A DNA stretch of 13,035 nt from CAYRVX01 sp964642165 (lineage in GTDB: Bacteria; Planctomycetota; Phycisphaerae; SM23-33), in assembly GCA_964642165.1 (NCBI GenBank), contig CAZXOC010000217.1, positions 1 through 13,035 of the forward strand. The letters are read 5' to 3'. The notes under the pieces are model-generated. The model searched no databases. It was not told the DNA's origin and saw only the letters and a program-made list of their open reading frames with translations. The translations under genes were made by a program, and so were the position numbers. Numbering within the stretch: the first letter of the stretch is position 1; each line of letters begins with the position of its first letter. This document shows positions 1-5,895 of the stretch, one piece after another.

Positions 1-1
1 G

Positions 2-1174
2 GGCCAGGAGGAGTTCGTAACCGAGTCGGCCGCGCGCGAGAGCGACTACAAGAGCGCGATCAGCGGTCGGGCGCTGGTGCGGTACTGCGAGCCGAGCTAC
101 TTTTTCCGCCTGGGCAAGTGGGTGCCGAAGCTGATCGAGCACATCGAAGCCCACCCGGAGTTCGTCCAGCCAAACGCCCGGCGCAACGAGGTCCTGAGCA
201 AGCTGCGCCAGGGCGTGGACGACCTGAGCATCTCGCGCCAGCAGGAGCGCCTGGGCAACTGGGGCGTGCCGATGCCCAACGACGCGACCCACTCGGTCTA
301 CGTGTGGATCGACGCGCTGAGCAACTACTACACGGCGCTGGGCGTGCCGGAGATCGGCGACGAGCACGACGGCAGGGCCGCTCGCTACTGGCCGGCCGAC
401 GTGCACCTCATCGGCAAGGACATCCTCTGGTTCCACGCGGTGTACTGGCCGTGCATGCTGATGGCCCTCGACCTGCCGCTGCCGACGTGCGTCTTCGCGC
501 ACGGCTGGTGGACCTCCGAGGGCAAGAAGATGTCCAAGAGCCTGGGCAACTTCGTCTCCCGCGAGCAGATCGCCGAGATCTGCACCGAGTACTCCCGCGA
601 CGTCTTCCGCTACTTCCTCCTGCGGGCCGTCGCCTTCGGCGCCGACGGCGACTTCTCCCGCGACGCCCTGCGCAGCCGCTACAACAACGAGCTGGCCAAC
701 GGCGTCGGCAACCTCCTCAGCCGAACCGTCCACATGATCGGGCGGTACTTCCAGGGCGCCGTGCCGCCGGCCGGCGACCGCGTCGCCGAGGACGCCGAGG
801 TCCGCCAGGCCGCCGACGCCCTCCTTCAGACCGCGCCACGGGCAATGGCCGACTGCCAGTTCCATAAGTACCTCGACGCGATCTCGGGCCTGGTGGGGGC
901 CACCAACCGGTTCATCGACGTCACCGAGCCCTTCCGCCTGGCCAAGGACGACTCGCAGCGGGCGAGGCTTTCGAGTATCCTGTATAGTTGTGCCGAGGCG
1001 GTGCGGTTGATCCTGGTGTACCTGCGGCCGGTCATGCCCGACACGGCCGACGGGGGGCTCGCGCAGCTCGGCTTGCCGGCGGGCGCGGAGTTGGAGCGGG
1101 TCGGGCGATGGGGCGTGCTCCAGGCGGGCACGATGACCGAGAAGGGCGAGGCGCTGTTTCCGAGAAAGGTGTGA
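2..1174 (+). CDS. metG: Methionine--tRNA ligase (MetRS), 5' end missing
   Basis: Cytoplasmic class I aminoacyl-tRNA synthetase that charges tRNA-Met with methionine. The reading frame is open from base 2, so the gene starts outside the window; 390 residues plus a TGA stop are visible, probably about three quarters of the protein. The HIGH signature and start of the catalytic domain lie upstream. Visible family blocks are the SYFFRL connective segment, NEVLSKLRQG, the VYVWIDALSNYYTALG block, GKDILWFHAVYWP, and the KMSKS ATP-binding loop at 527-541, followed by the anticodon-binding helical domain. It ends shortly after the typical LFPR terminus of the core enzyme, so it lacks the C-terminal tRNA-binding (Trbp111/EMAP-like) appendix of longer MetRS forms. 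No CxxC zinc-knuckle pair is seen in the visible part. Its stop overlaps the next start (TGATG), implying translational coupling. Identification is secure. Confidence 0.97.
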   Translation, partial: GQEEFVTESAARESDYKSAISGRALVRYCEPSYFFRLGKWVPKLIEHIEAHPEFVQPNARRNEVLSKLRQGVDDLSISRQQERLGNWGVPMPNDATHSVYVWIDALSNYYTALGVPEIGDEHDGRAARYWPADVHLIGKDILWFHAVYWPCMLMALDLPLPTCVFAHGWWTSEGKKMSKSLGNFVSREQIAEICTEYSRDVFRYFLLRAVAFGADGDFSRDALRSRYNNELANGVGNLLSRTVHMIGRYFQGAVPPAGDRVAEDAEVRQAADALLQTAPRAMADCQFHKYLDAISGLVGATNRFIDVTEPFRLAKDDSQRARLSSILYSCAEAVRLILVYLRPVMPDTADGGLAQLGLPAGAELERVGRWGVLQAGTMTEKGEALFPRKV

Positions 1175-1566
1175 TGGAAGGAGAACCCACCAAGTCGATG
1201 GAGCAGGTGATCCTGGAAGACGGGCGGTATCCGCCCGAGGCCTACGGGTTCCTGCACGACGGCCTGAACCGCGCCGTCCGCGCCATGTACGGCGAGGAAG
1301 CCGGCAGCGGGCAACGCCACGTCAGCGGCCGGGAACTGTGCGAGGCCCTCCGCGACCTGGCCCTCGAACGCTACGGCATGCTCGCCGAAACCGTCCTCCA
1401 CAAGTGGGGCATCCACGAGACCGTGGACTTCGGCCACATGGTCTATCTGCTGATCGACAACAACTTCATGCGGAAGACCGACGACGACAGCCTGGAGGAC
1501 TTCCGCGACGTCTACGACTTCGACAAGGCCTTCCGCGGCTACGAGGCCTTCGAGCTGAAGGAATGA
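1174..1566 (+). CDS. Minf_1886-family conserved protein
   Basis: A 130-residue soluble protein of unknown function. I recognise the wording of the planctomycete/verrucomicrobial Minf_1886 family: DGRYPPEAYGF near the N-terminus, GQRHVSGRELCEALRDLALE in the middle, then a KWGIHETVDFGHMVY block and a closing DFRDVYDFDKAF block. The length suits the family. The start chosen is ATG 1174, overlapping the metG stop as TGATG with AAGG four bases upstream. ATG 1198 is an alternative, preceded by a strong GGAAGGAG (1176-1183) but at a long 14-base spacing, and family members often begin close to that point. No signal peptide or membrane segment is seen. Sitting between metG and a small membrane protein suggests co-expression with a translation gene, but no reaction can be inferred. 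Confidence 0.9.
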   Translation: MEGEPTKSMEQVILEDGRYPPEAYGFLHDGLNRAVRAMYGEEAGSGQRHVSGRELCEALRDLALERYGMLAETVLHKWGIHETVDFGHMVYLLIDNNFMRKTDDDSLEDFRDVYDFDKAFRGYEAFELKE

Positions 1567-1763
1567 GCAGGAAGCCCAGGACGCGCCCGACGCGACGGGA
1601 CGACCGGCCGAAGGCCCCGGACCTTCCCCCGCCGGTCGACGTCGTCGATGGCATCCCCGACCGCCGCCCCACGCCGCCCCGGTGGCGCTACGCCGTGATC
1701 GCGGCCGTCTTCCTGGCCTGGCTGGGCTTCCTGATCTACTGCGCGGCGGCGGGGAATCCGTAG
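1563..1763 (+). CDS. Small single-pass membrane protein, unknown function
   Basis: A 66-residue protein whose ATG (1563-1565) overlaps the stop of the previous gene as ATGA, so it is probably translated by coupling; no independent ribosome binding site is needed. Residues 1-42 are strongly basic and proline-rich (many R, K, P and D). Residues 43-62 form one hydrophobic helix (YAVIAAVFLAWLGFLIYCAA), and four residues follow. By the positive-inside rule the N-terminal arm should face the cytoplasm, giving a nearly tail-anchored arrangement. I do not recognise a family. Reality rests on the overlapping start, the clean membrane segment and the operon position. Either a small accessory membrane protein or a lineage-specific gene is possible. 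Confidence 0.72.
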   Translation: MSRKPRTRPTRRDDRPKAPDLPPPVDVVDGIPDRRPTPPRWRYAVIAAVFLAWLGFLIYCAAAGNP

Positions 1764-1863
1764 CCGCACCGGCGCCCCGAACGGACTCGGCGGCGCGGAC
1801 CCGACCCGGCCGGGGGGACGGGTGATCGGCGGCACCGTCCGGTGCCTCAAGTGGGAGTGACCA

Positions 1864-2829
1864 ATGCGTGCGAAGACACGGAGGTTGGGAACGCTTGGGC
1901 TGCTCGTCGCGGTTCTCGTCGCGGCCGTCGGCTGCGAGCCGCAGGACATCTCCCTCGGGACCGGGCCGGTCGCCCCGCCGCCCGTCGAGCAGGTCCGGCT
2001 GTTGAATTGCGCCGCCCGCCTGGGCATGCGGGTCGCTCACCGCAGCCGCACCAGCGCCACGCTCCGCAACGGCGCGAACACCGTCGTGCTGTATTCCGAG
2101 CCGCTGGGGGAGGTCTACGTCAACGGGACCGTGCTGCCCGACAGCGGCGGGATCGCGCCCATCGAGGACTCGCTCCTCGTGCCGGTGCCGTTGGTCTCGC
2201 GCGTCGCCAGGCTGCTTCGCCCGGTTCCGCATCCGCACGTGGTCCAGACCCGGCCCCCTCATCGCCCCGCGCCCTCTCCGGCCCGACCGCTGGGCTGCGT
2301 CGTCATCGATCCCGGCCACGGCGGACGCGACCCCGGGGCCATCAGTTGCCTGGGGCACCGGGAGAAGGACGTGGTGCTGCGCGTCTCGAAGCTGTTGGCA
2401 GCGGAGCTGCGCCGAGCGAACGTGGACGTCCGGTTGACCCGGACGACCGACCGCTACCTGGAGCTGGAGGACCGCCCCGCCGTTGCGAACCGCTGCGGGG
2501 CGCACCTGTTCGTCAGCGTCCATGCCGACTCGGCGAGAAATCGCCGCGCCACCGGCTTCACCGCGTACGTGTCGCGTTCGGCCGACGCCGGCTCGCTGGC
2601 GGCCGCCGACGTCATCAACCGTGGCGTCGCCGCCGCCGGCGTCCCCAGCCGGGGCATCCGCCGCGCCGACTTCCGCGTGCTCGTCCACGCCGACAGCCCG
2701 GCCGTGCTCGTCGAGTTGGGCTACCTGTCCAACCGCTGGGAGGCCGAGCGCCTGCACCACGCGGCCTACCAGCAGCGCCTGGCCCGCGCGCTGGCCCGGG
2801 GCGTGACGGAGTACCTGGCGGCCAAGTAG
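1864..2829 (+). CDS. Lipoprotein N-acetylmuramoyl-L-alanine amidase (Amidase_3 fold)
   Basis: Predicted zinc amidase cleaving the bond between N-acetylmuramic acid and the stem peptide of peptidoglycan. The 321-residue product starts at ATG 1864 with GGGAG (1853-1857) six bases upstream. Residues 1-24 form a lipoprotein signal with a lipobox ending at Cys24 (AVGC), so the enzyme should be membrane-anchored outside the inner membrane. Residues about 42-120 look like a beta-rich N-terminal domain of the copper-amine-oxidase-N type (VYVNGTVL, LLVPVPLVSRVARLL). A proline-rich linker follows, then the catalytic domain from about 143. Zinc ligands are His152 in DPGHGG, Glu167 in HREKD and His220 in VSVHAD; the catalytic Glu is 284 in VELGYLSN. 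All key residues are present. A roughly 100-base gap separates it from the preceding gene, so it probably has its own promoter. The enzyme class is secure; its role in cell separation or wall turnover is inferred. Confidence 0.93.
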   Translation: MRAKTRRLGTLGLLVAVLVAAVGCEPQDISLGTGPVAPPPVEQVRLLNCAARLGMRVAHRSRTSATLRNGANTVVLYSEPLGEVYVNGTVLPDSGGIAPIEDSLLVPVPLVSRVARLLRPVPHPHVVQTRPPHRPAPSPARPLGCVVIDPGHGGRDPGAISCLGHREKDVVLRVSKLLAAELRRANVDVRLTRTTDRYLELEDRPAVANRCGAHLFVSVHADSARNRRATGFTAYVSRSADAGSLAAADVINRGVAAAGVPSRGIRRADFRVLVHADSPAVLVELGYLSNRWEAERLHHAAYQQRLARALARGVTEYLAAK

Positions 2830-3008
2830 CCCCCGCCGTCGTCGCCGGTGCGGCAGGCCGGCTGCCCTGCCAGAGCCGTTGCCGGACCGCCTCGTTCGCC
2901 GCCTTCCTGCGGCGTGAGCCCCGCCCCCGGCCCGCCGGGCGCGCCGCCCCCGTTTGCCGCCTTCCTCGGCGAATCGTACGTTGCAGTCGCCAAACGGAGG
3001 ACAAAAGT
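2830..3008 (+). other. Intergenic spacer with GC hairpins and a short direct repeat
   Basis: This gap between the amidase and the 61-residue gene is very GC-rich. A small hairpin lies at 2852-2866 (GGCAG, loop GCCGG, CTGCC), just after the amidase stop. A second perfect six-base-pair hairpin is at 2897-2914 (CGCCGC, loop CTTCCT, GCGGCG). Neither is followed by a T-run, so they are not convincing rho-independent terminators, though either could protect an mRNA 3' end. GTTCGCCGCCTTCCT (2894-2908) recurs with one mismatch as GTTTGCCGCCTTCCT (2952-2966). No convincing promoter was seen. Confidence 0.4.
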
Positions 3009-3194
3009 ATGGTGTACCGGATTCGTTACCGCAGGCACGGCCGGTGCGGCGATGCCGAGGTCGTCGTCGAGGCCAACAGCCCCACCGAGGCCATGGTCAA
3101 GTTCCAGCACACCGGGGACGGGACGTCCGCCAATTGCCGCGACGTCGTCACCAGCGTCCGCGCGGAGGACACCTCCTGCGAACTGAGCCCCTAG
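3009..3194 (+). CDS. Conserved-looking 61-residue protein, unknown function
   Basis: A small soluble protein starting at ATG 3009 with an excellent ribosome binding site, GGAGG at 2996-3000, eight bases upstream, the best such site in the first half of the window. The N-terminal half reads as two strands flanking a short helix: YRIRYRR, then DAEVVVEANSPTEAMVKFQH. The VxAxSPxEAxxKF pattern is typical of small conserved bacterial proteins in which a strand leads into an amphipathic helix. The rest (residues 40-61) is polar, with Cys13, Cys43 and Cys57. There is no signal peptide or membrane segment. I do not recognise a named family. The gene runs convergently into ribD, whose stop lies 14 bases away. 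Function is unknown; the strong translation signal and plausible fold argue that it is real. Confidence 0.75.
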   Translation: MVYRIRYRRHGRCGDAEVVVEANSPTEAMVKFQHTGDGTSANCRDVVTSVRAEDTSCELSP

Positions 3195-3208
3195 CCCACC
3201 TGCTGCGC

Positions 3209-4327
3209 TCAGATCCGCTCGAATCGCAGCAGCGTGTCGCACCCGCATGTTTCCCGCTGAGGCCCCGGCAGCGGGAATTGCTCCCGCAGCTCCGCGACGT
3301 CGAGGCGGGGCAGGCCCGCCGTCGGCCCGGCCGGACGCCGCGGGGCCACGAACACCCACAGCTCGTCCGCCAGCCGTGACGAGATCACCTGCCGAAGGAC
3401 CTTCGCGCCACCCTCAACCAGCAGTCGCGTCCATTGCCGCCGGCCCAGCTCGTCCAGCAGGCTCGGCAGGTCCACGCCGCCGGGCGAGGCGGGAAGCACC
3501 AGCAGCTCGGCCCCCGCGCCGCGAAGGGCCTCGGCGCGGTCGCCGTGGTCGGCGACGCCCTGGCGCGTCGCCGCGATCAGGACCGGCTGGTCCGCGGCGG
3601 CCGTGCGAAGCAGTTGGCTTTCCGCCGGCGTGCGGAGGCGGGCGTCGAGCACCAGTCGGACGGGCTGGCGCCCGCGCCCGCTGCGGTTCGTCAGCAGCGG
3701 GTCGTCGGCCAGCACCGTGCCGACGCCCACGCCGATGCCGTCGCAGTAGCTGCGCAGCTCGTGCGCCCGTTGCCGGGAGGCCTCGCCGGAGATCCATCGC
3801 CCCTCGCCGGCAGGCAGGGCGAGATACCCGTCGGCGGTCTGGGCCCATTTGCAGAGGACCCACGGCCGCCGGGCCGTGCGGAGCTTGACGTACGGCGCGA
3901 GCAGCCGGCGTGCCTCGCCCTCGCCGACGCCGACGTCCACGTCGATGCCCGCCTCGCGCAGCTTCGCGAGGCCGCGCCCCGCGACGCGCTCGTCCGGGTC
4001 GATCATCGCCACGACCACGCGCGCGACGCCCGCGGCGATCAGCGCGTCGGCGCACGGCGGCGTCTTGCCGACGTGACAGCACGGCTCCAGCGTGACGTAC
4101 ATCGTCGCGCCGCGGACGTCCGCGCCCGCCTCGCGCGCCGCCGCCAGCGCCGCGACCTCCGCGTGCGCCCCGCCGTAGCGCTCGTGCCAGCCCCGGGCGA
4201 TCTCCCGCCCGTCCCGCACGATCACCGCGCCGACCGGCGGGTTCGGCTCCACCCATCCCACCCCGCGACGCGCCAGCTCCAGCGCCCGGGCCATGAATTG
4301 CCGCCTTGCTTCCGCCACGGCGTGCAT
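3209..4327 (-). CDS. ribD: Bifunctional riboflavin biosynthesis deaminase/reductase
   Basis: Catalyses steps two and three of riboflavin synthesis: deamination of diaminohydroxyphosphoribosylaminopyrimidine, then NADPH-dependent reduction of the ribosyl group. From ATG 4327 the product has 372 residues, normal for RibD. The deaminase domain (about 1-145) carries NPPVGAVIV, the zinc ligand and proton shuttle His55-Ala-Glu57, and PCCHVGKTPPC with zinc cysteines 83 and 92. The reductase domain (about 155-372) carries KWAQTADGYLA, the WISGEASRQRAHELRS block, VGTVLADDPLLTNR and LLVEGGAKV. The start is uncertain: ATG 4327 has no Shine-Dalgarno and overlaps a perfect TATAAT. ATG 4294 has AAGG nine bases upstream but would trim 11 residues just before the conserved MARALELA helix. 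It stands alone on this strand, with no other rib gene in view and no FMN riboswitch evident in the 78-base upstream gap. Confidence 0.95.
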   Translation of the reverse strand: MHAVAEARRQFMARALELARRGVGWVEPNPPVGAVIVRDGREIARGWHERYGGAHAEVAALAAAREAGADVRGATMYVTLEPCCHVGKTPPCADALIAAGVARVVVAMIDPDERVAGRGLAKLREAGIDVDVGVGEGEARRLLAPYVKLRTARRPWVLCKWAQTADGYLALPAGEGRWISGEASRQRAHELRSYCDGIGVGVGTVLADDPLLTNRSGRGRQPVRLVLDARLRTPAESQLLRTAAADQPVLIAATRQGVADHGDRAEALRGAGAELLVLPASPGGVDLPSLLDELGRRQWTRLLVEGGAKVLRQVISSRLADELWVFVAPRRPAGPTAGLPRLDVAELREQFPLPGPQRETCGCDTLLRFERI

Positions 4328-4333
4328 TATAGG
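4306..4333. promoter_or_regulatory. AT island between divergent ribD and EamA genes, possible back-to-back promoters
   Basis: The only AT-rich spot near the divergent starts. On the minus strand a perfect TATAAT lies at 4331-4326, overlapping the ATG at 4327; its 17-base upstream hexamer is a poor -35. On the plus strand TTGCTT (4306-4311) and TATAGG (4328-4333) are 16 bases apart, a weak sigma70-like promoter that would give the transporter a leader of about 65 bases. Use of the minus-strand element would start transcription near 4319, downstream of ATG 4327, favouring ATG 4294 as the ribD start. This is pattern matching only. Confidence 0.3.
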
Positions 4334-4405
4334 GTACGGCCGCGCGCAAGCGCAGCCACCGGTTGGCCGCGGTCCGCTGTCCGCCAAGCCCAGGGAGCGC
4401 CGGCG

Positions 4406-5305
4406 TTGGTCCTGAGAGTCTTACTCCTGCTGTTCGGCGTCTCCGCCTGTGCGACCGCCGTCATCATGATCAAGACGCGCCCGGCGAGCATGCACCCCGT
4501 GCTGCTGGCGTCGTACCGGCTGTTCGTGGCCGCCGTGGCGCTGACGCCGCTGCTGGTGCGCGACTGGCGCCGGCGGCGCGGGCAGGTCCGCCTGGGGGAC
4601 CTGAAGGTCGCCCTGCTGCCGGGGGCGATGCTGGGGCTGCATTTCGTCACGTGGATCATCGGCGCCGAGAAGCCCCCGGCCGCCAACGTCAGCCTCATCG
4701 TCAACATGGTCCCCATCGTCATGCCCTTCTTCCTGTTCGTGCTGATCCGCGAGCGGCTCACGAAGGCCGAGCTGCTCGCCACGGTCGTCGCGATGGCGGG
4801 CCTGGCCGTCCTGGGCGCCAAGGACTTCGACAGCAGCCGCGAGTTCTTCATCGGCGACGCCATCTGCTTCGCCTCGATGCTGCTGTACGCCTTCTACCTC
4901 GCCCTGGGGCGCAAGTACCGCCGCTTCGGGAGCATCTGGCTGTACCTCGTGCCGCTGTACTACGTCGCGGCGGTCTTCTGCCTGCTGGGGGCGCTGCCGT
5001 TCACCAACCCCATCCGTGCCTACAGCCTCCACGAGGTCCTGCTCGCCGTGGGCCTCGGGCTCGTGCCGACCGTCATCGGGCACTCGATCCTCAACTACTC
5101 CATGCGGCACATCCGCGGGCAGGTCGTCAGCCTGATCAACCTCAGCCAGTTCGTCTTCGCCGGGATCATGGGCTACGCCTTCTATAGCGAGGTGCCCAAC
5201 TGGAGCCTCTTCGTCGCCGCCGCGGGCGTCGTCGCCGGGGCCGTCCTGGTCCTTCGCTCCCAGGCCCGCAGCGCCCGCGACGTCTGCCCGCGCAGCCGCT
5301 CCTGA
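4406..5305 (+). CDS. EamA/DMT-superfamily transporter
   Basis: Inner-membrane drug/metabolite transporter of the EamA type: 299 residues, about ten hydrophobic segments arranged as two homologous halves (roughly 1-135 and 148-285). Such proteins export or import small metabolites; the substrate cannot be read from the sequence. Hydrophobic runs include VLRVLLLLFGVSACATAVIM, LLATVVAMAGLAVLGA, DAICFASMLLYAFYLALG and VVAGAVLVLRSQ. The second half holds the typical VPTVIGHSILNYSMRHI and QFVFAGIMGYAFYSE segments near its last helices. The start is TTG 4406: GGGAG (4393-4397) lies eight bases upstream, the first membrane helix begins at once, and the length becomes exactly family-typical. The open frame further upstream lies antisense to ribD and is not part of the gene. 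It is divergent from ribD; a link to flavins is possible but unsupported. Confidence 0.9.
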   Translation: MVLRVLLLLFGVSACATAVIMIKTRPASMHPVLLASYRLFVAAVALTPLLVRDWRRRRGQVRLGDLKVALLPGAMLGLHFVTWIIGAEKPPAANVSLIVNMVPIVMPFFLFVLIRERLTKAELLATVVAMAGLAVLGAKDFDSSREFFIGDAICFASMLLYAFYLALGRKYRRFGSIWLYLVPLYYVAAVFCLLGALPFTNPIRAYSLHEVLLAVGLGLVPTVIGHSILNYSMRHIRGQVVSLINLSQFVFAGIMGYAFYSEVPNWSLFVAAAGVVAGAVLVLRSQARSARDVCPRSRS

Positions 5306-5409
5306 GGCCAAGCCGCCGGGGGGCCCAGCCCGGCGCCCTGGTTGCGGCCGTCGGCGTTTGCCCGTAGTCTGTGGCCGCCGACCGATCGTGGCGGGGCGGC
5401 GATGCAAGG

Positions 5410-5706
5410 ATGGCAGCAGTGCTCTTCATCGCGTTGATGGTGATCTCGCTCGTCGGCTACGCGCTCGTGATCGCCCTGTCGATCATCCCGGTCAATCCCA
5501 ACGTGGCCAGCCGGGGCCAGTACGTCGTGTTCGTCGTCTACGGGTCGCTGTTCTACGTCATCTCGACGATGGTCCACGTCGCGCCGCTGCTGCTGTTCGA
5601 CACGTACTTCGTCCGGCCGGAGAACCGCCGCAAGAGGTTCCTGCCGCTCGTGCTGCCCACAGGGATGCTGCTCTACCTGGTCTACGTCATCGCCTTCGGG
5701 CGGTAG
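5410..5706 (+). CDS. Three-helix membrane protein, unknown function
   Basis: A 98-residue integral membrane protein. Hydrophobic segments lie at about residues 2-26, 37-62 and 78-96. The only strongly basic loop is PENRRKR (70-76), between helices two and three, so by the positive-inside rule that loop and the N-terminus face the cytoplasm and the C-terminus faces out. ATG 5410 is chosen because the first helix begins immediately. An in-frame GTG at 5371 would add 13 polar residues (AADRSWRGGDAR), and neither start has a clear ribosome binding site; AAGG at 5406-5409 abuts the ATG. The gene follows the EamA transporter by 104 bases and may share its transcript. I do not recognise a family. 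The unbroken hydrophobic design makes it likely to be a real protein. Confidence 0.7.
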   Translation: MAAVLFIALMVISLVGYALVIALSIIPVNPNVASRGQYVVFVVYGSLFYVISTMVHVAPLLLFDTYFVRPENRRKRFLPLVLPTGMLLYLVYVIAFGR

Positions 5707-5862
5707 CTGCCCGCCCAGGGCCGCGGTCGGAGACGGATGAGCCTGGGTTTCAGGTTGGGCGGAAAGCCGGTAACCTATCCGCCAGAGCGTGGAGAGATGG
5801 TGGCATTCCGAGTTGGGCTCCTCCAAGAGGAAGGAAAGAGCAGCAAGATGCCGACTCGCGGC

Positions 5863-5891
5863 AAGGTGAGCAACGAAAGAGGAAAGGTGAG
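5863..5891 (+). repeat. Duplicated AAGGTGAG in the GH32 leader
   Basis: The 189-base gap before the GH32 gene ends in a purine-rich stretch less GC-rich than its surroundings. AAGGTGAG occurs at 5863-5870 and again at 5884-5891, 21 bases apart. The second copy lies four bases before ATG 5896 and can pair with the 16S anti-Shine-Dalgarno (AGGTGA), so it probably is the GH32 ribosome binding site. The first copy has no start codon at useful spacing and may be a remnant duplication or a standby site. No convincing sigma70 promoter was found: TTGGGC at 5755 lacks a well-placed -10. Confidence 0.4.
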
Positions 5892-5895
5892 AAAG

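Noticed and set aside
826..2760. 644-codon open frame on the minus strand
   Set aside because: It lies antisense to metG, the Minf_1886 gene and the amidase, which are recognised proteins. Its translation is low-complexity (A, R, G, V, D rich) with no family motif, as expected from high GC.
2852..2914. Rho-independent terminator after the amidase
   Set aside because: Stable GC hairpins exist but no T-run follows, so they cannot be called terminators.
3434..4405. Long 5' extension of the EamA transporter frame
   Set aside because: This part is antisense to ribD and reads as low-complexity protein. The transporter is full length from TTG 4406.
4328..4405. FMN riboswitch upstream of ribD
   Set aside because: The 78-base gap is too short for the multi-stem RFN element, and none of its conserved blocks is visible.
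5371..5409. GTG start for the 98-residue membrane protein
   Set aside because: It adds a polar stretch with no ribosome binding site, whereas ATG 5410 begins directly at the first helix. It is not excluded.
5848..5895. Upstream in-frame ATG 5848 for GH32
   Set aside because: It would add 16 charged residues (MPTRGKVSNERGKVRK) in front of a clean signal peptide; ATG 5896 has its own AAGGTGAG.
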